64,000 bases of DNA, from contig NZ_AOPO01000019.1 in assembly GCF_000336575.1 (NCBI RefSeq), forward strand, positions 1-64,000, written 5' to 3'. This stretch comes from Vreelandella titanicae BH1 (lineage in GTDB: Bacteria; Pseudomonadota; Gammaproteobacteria; Pseudomonadales; Halomonadaceae). The notes under the pieces were generated by a model. That model was not told the DNA's origin. It did not search any database and saw nothing but the letters and a program-made list of their open reading frames with translations. Position numbers and translations under genes: made by a program. This document shows, piece after piece, positions 17,871 through 26,914 of this stretch; positions within the stretch are counted from its first letter, which is position 1, and each line of letters opens with the position of its first letter.

Positions 17871-19097
17871 TTACTCCCAGGCAGGGAAGGGATCGGGCAG
17901 CTGTTTCCACGCCTCTATGCCTTCCACAAGCTCGTCTTCGCTCAAAAGGCAGGCGTCCAACGCTGCGCGCATCCGCGGTTGATCCAGGTTCTGGCCGATA
18001 AAGACCAGTTCCTGGCGCATATCCCCGAACCGCTCTTGCCACTTCTCCATAATAAACTGACGCGTTTCGGGATCCGTTGGCCAACGCTCTTCGGGAATCG
18101 CCTTCCAGAATACCCCGGCTGGGCCGTGGTGGGCGATGCCACCTGCTTGGCTCCACTGACCGGCGGCTTGGGGGCGAGTGGCCAGCCAGAAGAAGCCTTT
18201 CGAGCGCAACAGGCCCTTACCAAACCACTCCTGGTTCAGCAGATCGTGGAATTTCTGTGGATGGAAGGGGCGACGGGCATGATAAGCAAAGCTGCCAATC
18301 CCGTACTCCTCGGTCTCTGGCACATGCTCGCCGCGCATCTCTTTGAGCCAGCCCGGTGACAACTGGGCGCGCTCGAAATTGAACTTACCGGTATCCAGCA
18401 CTTTATCGAGCGGCACGCCGCCTTGAGTGATCGGCACCAGTTCCGCGTCGGGGTTCAGCGAGAGCAGGATAGCCTTCAGCGCTTCTAACTCTTTCTCACT
18501 GATCAGGTCAGTCTTGCTGATCAGCAGCACATCACAAAACTCGATTTGATCGACCAGCAGGTCGGCGACATTGCGCTCGTCATCCTCACCTAAGCTTTCG
18601 CCCGCTTCGGCGAGGCTTTGCGCTTCGCGGTACTGTTCAAGAAAGTTGGCGCCATCCACTACGGTCACTAGCGTATCCAACCGAGCGACGTGGGAGAGAC
18701 TCTGGCCGCGTTCATCTTCAAAGGTGAAGGTTTCTGCCACGGGCAGCGGCTCGGAAATCCCGGTGGACTCAATGACCAGGTAATCGAACTTGCCCTCTCG
18801 AGCCAACTGGCTGACTTCTACTAGCAAGTCTTCGCGCAGGGTGCAGCAGATGCAGCCATTGCTCATCTCTACCAAGCGCTCTTCTGATCGGTTCAATGCA
18901 ACATCGCCATCCAGCGTCGACTCACCAGGGCCACCCCGCACCAGCGCACCGTCGATATTCACCTCGCTCATATCGTTAACGATGACCGCCACCCGGCGGC
19001 CCTCACGGTTGGCGAGAATATGATTAAGGACGGTGGTTTTACCGGCACCTAAAAAGCCCGACAGTACGGTGACGGGCAGGGGAGAAAACGCAGTCAT
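17871..19097 (-). CDS. COG0523 (CobW-like) metallochaperone GTPase
   Basis: A 408-residue G3E GTPase with P-loop GFLGAGKTT (Lys20), the family metal-binding CICC (Cys82, 84, 85), ESTGISEP switch region, SKTDL base-recognition motif and a CobW C-terminal domain. COG0523 members hand zinc or other metals to client enzymes. The ATG at 19097 was chosen because AGAGGT lies nine bases upstream; a GTG three codons earlier would collide with that site. A Zur-like box about 30 bp upstream points to induction under zinc shortage, making this a ZigA/ZagA-type zinc chaperone rather than a cobalamin protein. The client is unknown. Confidence 0.88.
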   Translation of the reverse strand: MTAFSPLPVTVLSGFLGAGKTTVLNHILANREGRRVAVIVNDMSEVNIDGALVRGGPGESTLDGDVALNRSEERLVEMSNGCICCTLREDLLVEVSQLAREGKFDYLVIESTGISEPLPVAETFTFEDERGQSLSHVARLDTLVTVVDGANFLEQYREAQSLAEAGESLGEDDERNVADLLVDQIEFCDVLLISKTDLISEKELEALKAILLSLNPDAELVPITQGGVPLDKVLDTGKFNFERAQLSPGWLKEMRGEHVPETEEYGIGSFAYHARRPFHPQKFHDLLNQEWFGKGLLRSKGFFWLATRPQAAGQWSQAGGIAHHGPAGVFWKAIPEERWPTDPETRQFIMEKWQERFGDMRQELVFIGQNLDQPRMRAALDACLLSEDELVEGIEAWKQLPDPFPAWE

Positions 19098-19127
19098 TGC
19101 TAGCACACCTCTAAATGGTTTTATGTT

Positions 19128-19143
19128 ATGTGATAATATAACA
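19128..19143 (-). promoter_or_regulatory. Zur-like operator upstream of the CobW-like gene
   Basis: ATGTGATAATATAACA differs at one position from the gammaproteobacterial Zur core ATGTTATAATATAACA as I recall it. It is also embedded in a wider TGTTAT-8 nt-ATAACA palindrome. It lies about 30 bp before the start codon, where a repressor would block transcription. Zur itself is not in the window. Confidence 0.65.
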
Positions 19144-19186
19144 ATATAAGTGCTTAGAGGAAGGTTTGTTTCAGAGGAGGTCGGGT

Positions 19187-19200
19187 CAGATTCGTATCTG
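19187..19200. repeat. REP-like hairpin remnant
   Basis: GGGTCAGATTCGTATCTG contains CAGAT-4 nt-ATCTG. Many gammaproteobacteria carry REP/RAYT-type palindromes built on GGGTCAGAT-ATCTGACCC; only the left flank survives here. It lies 10 bp beyond the stop of the shortened TIGR03643 gene. The family link is from memory and only one copy is visible. Confidence 0.35.
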
Positions 19201-19210
19201 CTAGTGGATC

Positions 19211-19381
19211 TCAGCGCTTATATTGCGTTGGGCAATATCCACGTAGAACATCCGGCTCGCTCATGCCAAACAGCGTTTCGATCGCTTCAAACGGTGTGCG
19301 GCCTTCCCAGGCCATTTCGATAACACGTGACTGTTCGTCATCAGGTAAGCGGCGAAAGCGCTTAATGGGGGCTTTTGGCAT
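19211..19381 (-). CDS. TIGR03643/DUF2805 family protein, C-terminally shortened
   Basis: A 56-residue protein matching the first half of the small TIGR03643 (DUF2805) family: RVIEMAWEGRTPFEAIETLF then GMSEPDVL. Members normally continue with an LMRxxLKxxSFxxWR-type segment; here the reading ends with an unrelated RGYCPTQYKR. Neither other frame of the next 60 bases restores that segment, so this is not a simple one-base frameshift. GAGGTGG just before the second ATG sets the start. It lies nine bases after the PepSY gene and likely shares its transcript. It may be a decaying gene; function of the family is unknown. Confidence 0.6.
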   Translation of the reverse strand: MPKAPIKRFRRLPDDEQSRVIEMAWEGRTPFEAIETLFGMSEPDVLRGYCPTQYKR

Positions 19382-19389
19382 CGTCCACC

Positions 19390-20763
19390 TCATTGGTGGG
19401 CATCAAGGCTGCGGGCAGTGTAGTGCTTTTTAATAGACCAGCGCAGCGCATCGATCACGATGAAACATGCCAAGCTTACACCCAGTACGGGCAGTGCTAC
19501 GCCAAGCGTGATAGCGACGAACAGCACGCCGAGTTGGGTCGTAAGCGGAAGCATTAGCCAGGGTTCAGTCACCGTTGGGAAGCGCTGACCACTCGCCGTG
19601 CGTAGCCGCCGCCACGCCATTACGTAACCCCACACCATCAGCGTCACAAGCCCCGCGGCGATCAACGCCAGCACTATTTGATTAGCGATACCAAACAGTA
19701 CGCCCATATGCAGATCAATCCCCCAGCGGGTGAGCTTGGCGGCTAGTGGGAAGGTGGTAAAGTCGGTTTGATCGGTCACAGCCATGCTTTGCGGATGCAG
19801 CGCCACCTGGTCTACCTGCGTAGGCCACTGGCGATCAATTTCCGCTACCCGCCATGCCTCCTGGGAACTGCTCGGAGGCGTTAGTTGGATGCGCGCTGCG
19901 CTAAGCCCCGCCTTACGAGCAGCGCTCAGCGCCCGGTCAAAGTCCTCTAACGTGATAGACGTGGCCACCATTGCCATATGGCCGTGATGCTCAGCATGTT
20001 CATCGGCTACCTGGCTATCGGTATCGATCAGTGCCGTTGAGGCACTTGGCGTGCCCCAGCCCCAGGCATGACGAAGTTCCGCAATATTGCTCCCTGCCCA
20101 CTGTGACCAAGTGAGCCCCGTTGCCGAAAAGAACAGCAGCCCGAAGGAAAGCACTACGCCAAGTGTTGCGTGGCGTTGGCGTGTGGTGTGGGCGCCTGAC
20201 AGTGCTTTCAGTGTGCGGCGTTGGCGAATCCACAGCGTTATGCCACCCAGCGCGGCAAGCCAAAGCCATGAGGCAGCCAGCTCACTATAGAGACGCCCCG
20301 TCTCGCCCATTAACAGCTGGCGGTGAAAATGATCGATCGCTGTGCGCAGCGGTAAAATACCGCTGGTACCGTAAACCGTCGTATCACCGGTCACTTTCAG
20401 GGTAATGGGATCGACAAACAGCGCCCGATGTTCAGAAGGCCCCAGCCCTGGCTCGCTAAACATGAGTCGGGTGGTATCGCCTAAAGCCGGTGCAGGGCGC
20501 ACCGCGCTGGGCAGGGTTGGTGCGCCCAGGTATTGCTGGGCCGTAGTGATCTGTTCGGCAAGTGAATGAGGTTCGCCCTGAGTAGCGCCATATAGGGTGT
20601 CATGGTAGAGCCACTCTTCAAGTGGTGGGCTAAGCAAGTAAGCGATACCAGACAGTGCCGCGATAAGAATAAAAGGGCCGACGAAGAGGCCAATATATAG
20701 GTGTAAGCGGCTAAGCAGGGCAAAAAGCAGCTTGCCGGTGCGGTTAGAGGAGTGGACTGTCAT
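19390..20763 (-). CDS. PepSY-associated TM helix domain protein
   Basis: A 457-residue inner-membrane protein of the PepSY_TM (PiuB-like) family. It has a first helix after a short N-terminus (RLHLYIGLFVGPFILIAALSG), a large periplasmic PepSY-containing part, a second pair of helices around residues 190-225, a His-rich loop (HAEHHGHM) and C-terminal helices. Relatives often sit with siderophore receptors and may act in iron reduction or uptake; no receptor or Fur box is visible here, so that role is only a possibility. The ribosome site is poor. Confidence 0.85.
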   Translation of the reverse strand: MTVHSSNRTGKLLFALLSRLHLYIGLFVGPFILIAALSGIAYLLSPPLEEWLYHDTLYGATQGEPHSLAEQITTAQQYLGAPTLPSAVRPAPALGDTTRLMFSEPGLGPSEHRALFVDPITLKVTGDTTVYGTSGILPLRTAIDHFHRQLLMGETGRLYSELAASWLWLAALGGITLWIRQRRTLKALSGAHTTRQRHATLGVVLSFGLLFFSATGLTWSQWAGSNIAELRHAWGWGTPSASTALIDTDSQVADEHAEHHGHMAMVATSITLEDFDRALSAARKAGLSAARIQLTPPSSSQEAWRVAEIDRQWPTQVDQVALHPQSMAVTDQTDFTTFPLAAKLTRWGIDLHMGVLFGIANQIVLALIAAGLVTLMVWGYVMAWRRLRTASGQRFPTVTEPWLMLPLTTQLGVLFVAITLGVALPVLGVSLACFIVIDALRWSIKKHYTARSLDAHQ

Positions 20764-20860
20764 TGGCTTGAATCCGAGTGGTATCGGTAAATTAGCCAGA
20801 CAGCTTAGATAGTTTAATTAGCAATCGCTAGCCTGTGCATAGCGGTAAAAAGTCACACGC

Positions 20861-21493
20861 TTAGCGGCTAGACGGAGCGGGCTTGACGGCCAGGAGTGCA
20901 CGGAATAGACCATTCATTAGCACCGGTTCGTCGTGGTGAATCTGAAACCCAGCTTCGCTGAGCAGTGGCTGTGCTTGGCGTGTAATGTCGGTGGCAAGTG
21001 CCGATGTGACTCCATTCAGAAGACGTCGGCCCGCGCCCACAGATTGACCGTCTGGCTGGAACTTATCCATTACGCACAGCTGCCCACCGGGTTTTAACAC
21101 GCGGTACGCTTCGGCAAGCCCTCGCTGTGGATCAGGCATTACCGCAATAATCAGATGCATGATGACGGCCTCAAAGTGCTCATCGGGGTAGTTGAGCGCC
21201 TCGGCATCCATCACACTACACTCCACATCGTGGCGAAGCTCCTCGGCTCTTTTTGCCGTGCGCTTCACCATGGCCGGAGCGATATCGGTGGCGTGCAATT
21301 CGATGTCATGAGGCAGAAAAGGCAGGTCTAACCCTGTGCCAGCCCCTACCAGCAGCACCCGCATACCAGGCTCCCAATCTACTTGTCCAAGCGCAATACG
21401 CCGTGGCCTACGAAACGCACGGGCGGCGACCGCATCGTAGAAAGGTGCGTAAACGGTGTAGCGAAGGCGATTCCACGCGGTGGTGTTGAACAT
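20861..21493 (-). CDS. Class I SAM-dependent methyltransferase
   Basis: A 210-residue soluble methyltransferase of the UbiE/Methyltransf_11 type. Motif I is VLLVGAGTGLDLPFL, followed by the acidic end of strand 2 (ATDIAPAM), motif II/III around DAEALNYPDEHFEAV, and VLKPGGQL. The N-terminal YTVYAPFYDAVA resembles phospholipid N-methyltransferase-like and UbiE-like proteins. AAGGGGCG precedes the ATG. It stands alone between the PepSY gene and the XRE gene; its substrate cannot be deduced. Confidence 0.85.
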   Translation of the reverse strand: MFNTTAWNRLRYTVYAPFYDAVAARAFRRPRRIALGQVDWEPGMRVLLVGAGTGLDLPFLPHDIELHATDIAPAMVKRTAKRAEELRHDVECSVMDAEALNYPDEHFEAVIMHLIIAVMPDPQRGLAEAYRVLKPGGQLCVMDKFQPDGQSVGAGRRLLNGVTSALATDITRQAQPLLSEAGFQIHHDEPVLMNGLFRALLAVKPAPSSR

Positions 21494-21765
21494 AACGCCC
21501 CTTTGCAGCTCAACGCTGCGATTGCTGAATGCCGGGTGTCGACTATTTACATCAGACTACCTATAGCATGAAAGCAATCATTCAACCAATAAAGCGTGCT
21601 CATGTTGGATGATTTATTTTATATGGCTAATATTATCACCTTATCAAATTTATTGTGTGGGATTTATGAAATGGCAAACGTTATAGTGATCCTTTGGTTG
21701 ATTTTTTGTAGTAATTTTTGATTGGTCTTAAAGTTGTAGAGATAAGTTTTTGTCATTGTGTTTGA

Positions 21766-22113
21766 TTACCCTTTTTGTAGGCGTGTAGTTAAGCTTTCAA
21801 CAATATCGATAACTAGCTGTCGATCATTTTGATTTAAAGGCTCTAAAAGCTGTTTCATTCTGCTTGACTGATCATCGATATGAAAACTGGCTTGCCCAAA
21901 TAACTCAGCTGCCTCGCAGTTGAAAATTTCAGCAAGCTCTATTAAGCGCACAATGTTGGGGATCACCCGCCCGCGCTCGATGCGCGAAACGGCTTCGTTA
22001 CCAACACCTAGGCGCTCAGCAACTTCCTCTTGGGTCAATTGACTGCGAACCCGCTGTTTGGCAATTGCCCGGCCGATACTGCCTGCAAGCCGTTTCTGTT
22101 CTGTTTTATTCAC
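21766..22113 (-). CDS. XRE family helix-turn-helix regulator
   Basis: A 115-residue protein with an HTH_3 domain (about residues 10-66: LTQEEVAERLGVGNEAVSRI) and a C-terminal helical tail. I place the start at GTG 22113 because TGGAGGA lies five bases before it; an ATG four codons earlier forms part of that ribosome site. It is flanked by AT-rich non-coding DNA on both sides, unlike its neighbours, which suggests a transferred or poorly constrained locus. Target genes are unknown; autoregulation is likely for this type. Confidence 0.8.
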   Translation of the reverse strand: MNKTEQKRLAGSIGRAIAKQRVRSQLTQEEVAERLGVGNEAVSRIERGRVIPNIVRLIELAEIFNCEAAELFGQASFHIDDQSSRMKQLLEPLNQNDRQLVIDIVESLTTRLQKG

Positions 22114-22626
22114 AATGTCCTCCATTAGACCTAGATGGTTGAGGAACGACCTATTGACATGAAGGACTGTTTAGGTTGAATATCATCTTCTAAGGTTGAT
22201 TTGGATGCCTGTAGTTACTTTTTGTTTCGTTTGGTTACGCCGTGAAATGTGTAATTAAGGGGTAATGATTTAATTGGGTAGCCAAAAAAAATAAAAAGCA
22301 TAGGTGTGATAGGTGAAAATGCCCGAAGCTATAAAGCATATAACTGAGGGCAGCTTTAGTAGTGTAAGTTATCAATATGTTTTCAGTGTTAATGTTCAAG
22401 TTGCTTTGGTTGGTTGTTTGAAGGTTGTTTAAAAGCTTATGAAAGAAGATTGTGAGGTGTTGAATGTTGGGTGGTTTTTCTTTTGTAAGCTTTAGGCGTT
22501 TATAAACTTTAGTCGTTGATCGGTTACCGAATGGCGTTTATGCGGCAGATCGGTGCGTTTTTTTAAATACTGTTCAGCAAGAGCGGGAGAGAAGCTTGAT
22601 GTGTAAATCCGAAGGCGCTTAATAAC
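22114..22626. other. AT-rich non-coding region
   Basis: About 510 bp with no supported gene, clearly poorer in GC than the rest of the window and unusually short of C on the plus strand (G and T runs dominate). It holds the XRE promoter side and the upstream region of the GAF-GGDEF-EAL gene. A TGCCC...GGGCA pairing around 22319-22355 is the only notable hairpin. A small RNA is possible but unsupported. Confidence 0.6.
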
Positions 22627-24972
22627 ATGCTCCCTACTTCTGCACCAGAGATTTTTCGACAGTTGGCGGATAAGTTGACCTGCGTCAGTGAAGAGGGCTT
22701 TTTTCAACACCTTGTGCGATCCCTGACGGGTATCCTTGGCGTTGATCATGCCGTTGTTGAATATGTCGATAGCCGCCAGGACACTGTGAGCACATTGGCA
22801 GCGTGGTCTCAGGGTGAGTTCATTGAGACAGCTCCGTATTCACTACAAAGCACGCCATGCCAACAGGTCGCGGAACACTCACGGTTGTTTGTGCCTGCTT
22901 CTGCTCGTCAGCAGTTCCCGGATGATCAGCGGCTGGACTCCCTGAGCGTTGAGGGGTATTTGGGTATCTCCATCGCAGCGCCTGGTGGCGGCTTTTTGGG
23001 TGCTATTGCGCTAATGCACTCATCCGTCCTGGAGCTTCCTTCTTATGCCGATGAAGTGTTACGTATCTCTGCGGCGTTGGCTGGCGCAGAGTTGGCGCGT
23101 CAGTTAGCAGAAAGCCAAACGCGCGAACGTCTGTTATATAAACAGCAGGCGTTGCAGCGCATTGGTCGACACAACACCGCCCTGATCAACACCATTAATG
23201 AGCAGCAACGCTTTCAACACGCCGTTGTTAGCTTGGCAACTGCGGTCTCAGCTGAGAATGGCGAAGCGTTTCTGCGCCGGCTAACCGCCCATATGGCCGA
23301 AGCGTTATCCGCTGAAGTGGGGTTTATAGCGCTACTGGACGAGCAGGATTCCGATATCGCGCATACCTTAACGCTGTATGTAAATGGTCAGTGCCAGGAT
23401 AATTTTGCTTATTATCTTCCCGGCGTTCCTTGCCATAAGGTAATGGTGGAGCAAGAGTGTATCGTTCACGAGGGCGCCGCCATTAGGCTGCCTGCTGAAA
23501 CCAACGGGGCGCTTTCGTGGGTAAACGGCTATGTTGGGCGGCGGCTGGATGATAGCCATGGTCAGCCGATGGGGCTTATTGGCGTCATGTTTAAGAAGCC
23601 GCTGGACGATGTGGATGTTGTGCGCAATGTCTTGCAGATATTTGCTGCGCGGGCCGCTTCAGAGCTTGAACGCCAACAAGACGAAGTACGCATTCGCCAA
23701 TTGGCTTTTTCTGATTCGGGGACTCAATTGCCCAACCGTGCTGCCTTTATGCGCCACTTAGAGCGAGTGGTCGCCGATACGCAGACCACTGAATTGGCGC
23801 TATTGCTACTGGATCTTAATCATTTCAAAGAGATCAATGATACCGCTGGGCATGACCTGGGCGATTTAGTCCTAAAGGCCGTGGCCGAGCGCTTTGCAGC
23901 TTCGTTGACGGAGGGACAGTATTTAGCACGCTTAGCTGGTGATGAGTTTGTGGTGGTTTGCCCTGGTGTTGAGGCAAGCAGCGCGTTAGCCACAGCTCAG
24001 CAATTGTGCGACAGCATCGCGCAACCGTTTATTGTTGAGCAACACTCCTTTGAGCTTTCTGTGGGAATCGGTCTGGCGCTATATCCTCAGCATGCGGCAA
24101 TGCCATTAGAGCTGTTGAAACACGCCGACATTGCCATGCATCAAGCCAAGCGGCAAAAGCTTCCCGTATGTGTATTTGAACCCTGGATGGGGCGCGTTGT
24201 GGCTGAACAGTTGCATATCGCCAAACGCCTGGCGTCCGCCATTGCCGAAAAACAACTGAGCCTGCACTTTCAGCCCCAGGTAGATTTGCACACCGGCCAG
24301 TTAATTGGCGCTGAGGCGCTGTGTCGGTGGCACGATGAGGAACTGGGTGACGTTTCACCGGGTAAATTTATTCCTATTGCCGAGGAGCGCGGCATGATTG
24401 TCGCGCTCGGCAGTTGGGTGATAGAGGAAGCCTGCAGGCAACTTGCCGCATGGCGAGAGCAGGGGCGCTCTATGCCTGGCCAGTTAGCGATTAATATTGC
24501 CGCCCAGCAGTTTGAAGAGGATGATTTGGTGACTGGCCTGCTCGGTTGCTGTGTCGACTTTGGCGTTGAGGCGTCACAACTTAGCCTGGAAATTACCGAA
24601 AGCGGTATCATGGAGAATCCTGAAAAAGCGATTGCTATGACCGAAGTGTTAAAGAGCAAAGGGTTAGGGCTTTCCATTGATGACTTTGGCACCGGGTATT
24701 CGTCGCTTGCCTACCTAAAGCGCTTCGCCGCCGATAAAATTAAAATCGATATCTCCTTCGTCCGCGATATGCTCACCAGCGACAACGACCGTGTCATTGT
24801 GGCAACGATCATTGCCATGGCAAACACGCTGGGCCTTGAAACCATTGCGGAAGGGATTGAGAACCAAAACCAGATTAACGCATTGCTTGCAATGGGCTGT
24901 GCCCAGGGCCAAGGCTACTACTTTGATCGGCCATTGGCAGCTAAAGAGTTTGCCCAGCGCTGGCTGCGCTAG
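22627..24972 (+). CDS. GAF-GAF-GGDEF-EAL cyclic-di-GMP signalling protein
   Basis: A 781-residue cytoplasmic protein with two GAF-like sensor regions (about 15-155 and 190-350), a GGDEF domain (about 360-515) and an EAL domain (about 525-775). The diguanylate cyclase motif reads AGDEF (Ala437), a common, often still active variant. The EAL domain keeps EALCRW (Glu563), DDFGTGYSSL and the lysine of KIKID, so phosphodiesterase activity is likely. No membrane segment is visible. It may make or degrade c-di-GMP depending on a GAF-bound signal. GAAGG stands ten bases before the ATG. Confidence 0.9.
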   Translation: MLPTSAPEIFRQLADKLTCVSEEGFFQHLVRSLTGILGVDHAVVEYVDSRQDTVSTLAAWSQGEFIETAPYSLQSTPCQQVAEHSRLFVPASARQQFPDDQRLDSLSVEGYLGISIAAPGGGFLGAIALMHSSVLELPSYADEVLRISAALAGAELARQLAESQTRERLLYKQQALQRIGRHNTALINTINEQQRFQHAVVSLATAVSAENGEAFLRRLTAHMAEALSAEVGFIALLDEQDSDIAHTLTLYVNGQCQDNFAYYLPGVPCHKVMVEQECIVHEGAAIRLPAETNGALSWVNGYVGRRLDDSHGQPMGLIGVMFKKPLDDVDVVRNVLQIFAARAASELERQQDEVRIRQLAFSDSGTQLPNRAAFMRHLERVVADTQTTELALLLLDLNHFKEINDTAGHDLGDLVLKAVAERFAASLTEGQYLARLAGDEFVVVCPGVEASSALATAQQLCDSIAQPFIVEQHSFELSVGIGLALYPQHAAMPLELLKHADIAMHQAKRQKLPVCVFEPWMGRVVAEQLHIAKRLASAIAEKQLSLHFQPQVDLHTGQLIGAEALCRWHDEELGDVSPGKFIPIAEERGMIVALGSWVIEEACRQLAAWREQGRSMPGQLAINIAAQQFEEDDLVTGLLGCCVDFGVEASQLSLEITESGIMENPEKAIAMTEVLKSKGLGLSIDDFGTGYSSLAYLKRFAADKIKIDISFVRDMLTSDNDRVIVATIIAMANTLGLETIAEGIENQNQINALLAMGCAQGQGYYFDRPLAAKEFAQRWLR

Positions 24973-25327
24973 GTGAGTAGGTCGTTTTTGCATTGAGCGT
25001 TTTTGAAGGGCGCCCACCAAACTGCTATCTATAATAGACAATAAGCTTAAGGTAGCGCCTGTTCTCCCGGTTCAACGAATCGAGCCCATTCTAATTTTAG
25101 CCTCAACCCTTTCAAAAAGCCCGGTTAGTCGGGGTGCCAAGTAGTCTAGACTCATGCTATACCTAAAACGTAACCTCATCTTCACATACGCTCGAGGTGC
25201 GCGCTTTAGGATGGTGAGAAAATCAAAAGGACGCATTTAGCTGATCGAATGGACTCTTTCGTATGTCGATTCGGCAAGTAAGCGAATTTGAATTTAGTCA
25301 AAGGATTGTACAGGAGCATGACGCTAA
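24973..25327. other. Intergenic region upstream of opgGH
   Basis: 355 bp without a gene. It must contain the opgGH promoter; a TATAAT at 25030-25035 lacks a good -35 box at the right distance. A weak CCCG/CGGG hairpin lies near 25122-25137. At its end an 11-codon frame (ATG 25318, stop 25351-25353) overlaps the opgG start in another frame. Confidence 0.5.
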
Positions 25328-26914
25328 ATGAGTGGATCGACCCGGTTAAGTAAATTTTCAAGCTGCAAAGGTTTTTTTTCAGTCGCCGTTCTGGGTGGCC
25401 TGCTGGTTGGAAGCATCCCTCTTGAGGCTTTTGCATTTGGCTTCGATGATGTCGCTAGAAAAGCAGAGGAACTAGCCCAGCAGGGCTACCGAGCCCCGGA
25501 AACATCTTTGCCTGATGAGCTGCGCGAACTCAGCTATATGGAGTATTCGCAAATACAGTTCAAGCGAGATCGCGATGTGTGGAGCGGTAAAGGCGCACCG
25601 TTCACCCTGAGCTTTATCCATGAGGGTATGCATTATGACAGTGCCATCCAATTAAACAGCGTTGATCAGGAGGGGGGGGTACATGGCTTTGCCTATAATC
25701 CGGATGATTTTACCTACGGTGATTTAGGCATCTCCGACGAAGTGAAGAATAGCGATGGCATTGGTATTGCCGGGGTCAGGATCAACCATGCACTCAATGA
25801 AGGTGATCGCAAAGATGAGGTGATGGTCTTTCTGGGGGCTAGCTATTTTCGCGCTATTGGCGAAGGGCAGGTTTATGGGCTTTCTGGGCGAGGACTTGCC
25901 GTTGATACAGGGCTACCTTCGGGCGAGGAGTTCCCTCGCTTCAAGGAAATATGGATCGTCGAACCTGGCCCGGAAAGCCAGTACTTGACTATTTTCGCAC
26001 TGCTTGACTCACCTAGCGTGACCGGTGCATACCGCTTCGTGCTGCGTCCCGGAGAAGACACTATAGTCGACGTACAGTCGCGGCTATATTTGCGTCGGGC
26101 TGTCGAGAAACTAGGAATAGCTCCACTCACCAGCATGTATCTTTACGGCCCAGAGCAGCCCTCTTCGACACAACACTATATCCCAGCAATCCATGATTCT
26201 AATGGCCTTTTGATCAATGATGCGCAGAATGGCTGGCTGTGGCGCCCGCTAGCCAATCCGGCCAGATTGATGATGAATAGGCATGCAACACCTCAGTTAC
26301 GCGGTTATGGCTTGATGCAGCGTGGCCACAATTTTAGCGATTATCAGGATATTGCCGCACGTTATGATCTGCGCCCAAGCGCCTGGGTCGAGCCACAAAA
26401 CGAATGGGGGGCGGGTAGCGTTGAGCTGATTCAGATTCCGACTGACAACGAGACCAACGATAATATCGTCTCGATGTGGCTGTCTGATGAACCCCATGAG
26501 CCGGGAACACCGCTGGCATTCGATTACCGTATTACGTTCACAACCAATGAAAGCCGCCACCTTGATCCTCAGCTTGCCTGGGTTGAAGAAACACGTCGCT
26601 CACGGGGAGAGGTGATGCGCGATAACCTAGTGCGCGAGCCCGACGGGACACTCGCTTTTGTCCTCGATTTTATCGGGCCCTCGCTTTCCGGTATCGGCAG
26701 CGATGCAAATATGACCGTTGAGGCAAGCGTGGGCGATAATGGAGAATTGGCGACTAGCCGCGTTGTTCATAACCCAGCGACCAACGGTTGGCGTGTATTT
26801 GTCAATGTGAAGCGGAATAATGGCAGCCAGCCCTTGGATATCAGGGCCAAGCTAATGCTCGATGGCAAGCAAATGTCCGAAACCTGGTACTATAGGCTGC
26901 CTGCTAATGGCTGA
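25328..26914 (+). CDS. opgG: Glucan biosynthesis protein G, periplasmic
   Basis: Periplasmic protein needed to make osmoregulated periplasmic glucans, where it modifies the beta-1,2-glucan backbone or adds the branches. The 528-residue product has a signal peptide ending near residue 36 (EAFA) and OpgG/OpgD features such as SYMEYSQIQF, SYFRAIGEGQVYGLSGRGLA, EFPRFKEIW and the C-terminal Ig-like part. Length matches the family. AGGAG lies 11 bases upstream of this ATG but one base from an out-of-frame ATG, so initiation may be weak. It is coupled to opgH by an eight-base overlap. Confidence 0.93.
   Translation: MSGSTRLSKFSSCKGFFSVAVLGGLLVGSIPLEAFAFGFDDVARKAEELAQQGYRAPETSLPDELRELSYMEYSQIQFKRDRDVWSGKGAPFTLSFIHEGMHYDSAIQLNSVDQEGGVHGFAYNPDDFTYGDLGISDEVKNSDGIGIAGVRINHALNEGDRKDEVMVFLGASYFRAIGEGQVYGLSGRGLAVDTGLPSGEEFPRFKEIWIVEPGPESQYLTIFALLDSPSVTGAYRFVLRPGEDTIVDVQSRLYLRRAVEKLGIAPLTSMYLYGPEQPSSTQHYIPAIHDSNGLLINDAQNGWLWRPLANPARLMMNRHATPQLRGYGLMQRGHNFSDYQDIAARYDLRPSAWVEPQNEWGAGSVELIQIPTDNETNDNIVSMWLSDEPHEPGTPLAFDYRITFTTNESRHLDPQLAWVEETRRSRGEVMRDNLVREPDGTLAFVLDFIGPSLSGIGSDANMTVEASVGDNGELATSRVVHNPATNGWRVFVNVKRNNGSQPLDIRAKLMLDGKQMSETWYYRLPANG

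Noticed and set aside
20764..20860. Fur box upstream of the PepSY gene
   Set aside because: I looked for the 19-bp Fur inverted repeat because of the family's link to iron and saw none.
22154..22182. TTGACA followed 17 bases later by TGAATA as a plus-strand promoter
   Set aside because: The -10 element matches only two of six consensus positions and lies about 450 bp from the next gene.
22492..22749. Minus-strand 85-codon frame overlapping the start of the GAF-GGDEF-EAL gene
   Set aside because: Most of it is antisense to the well-supported signalling protein and it has no recognisable domain.
25030..25035. TATAAT as an opgGH promoter
   Set aside because: The nearest -35-like TTGAAG is 21 bases away, too far for a sigma-70 promoter.
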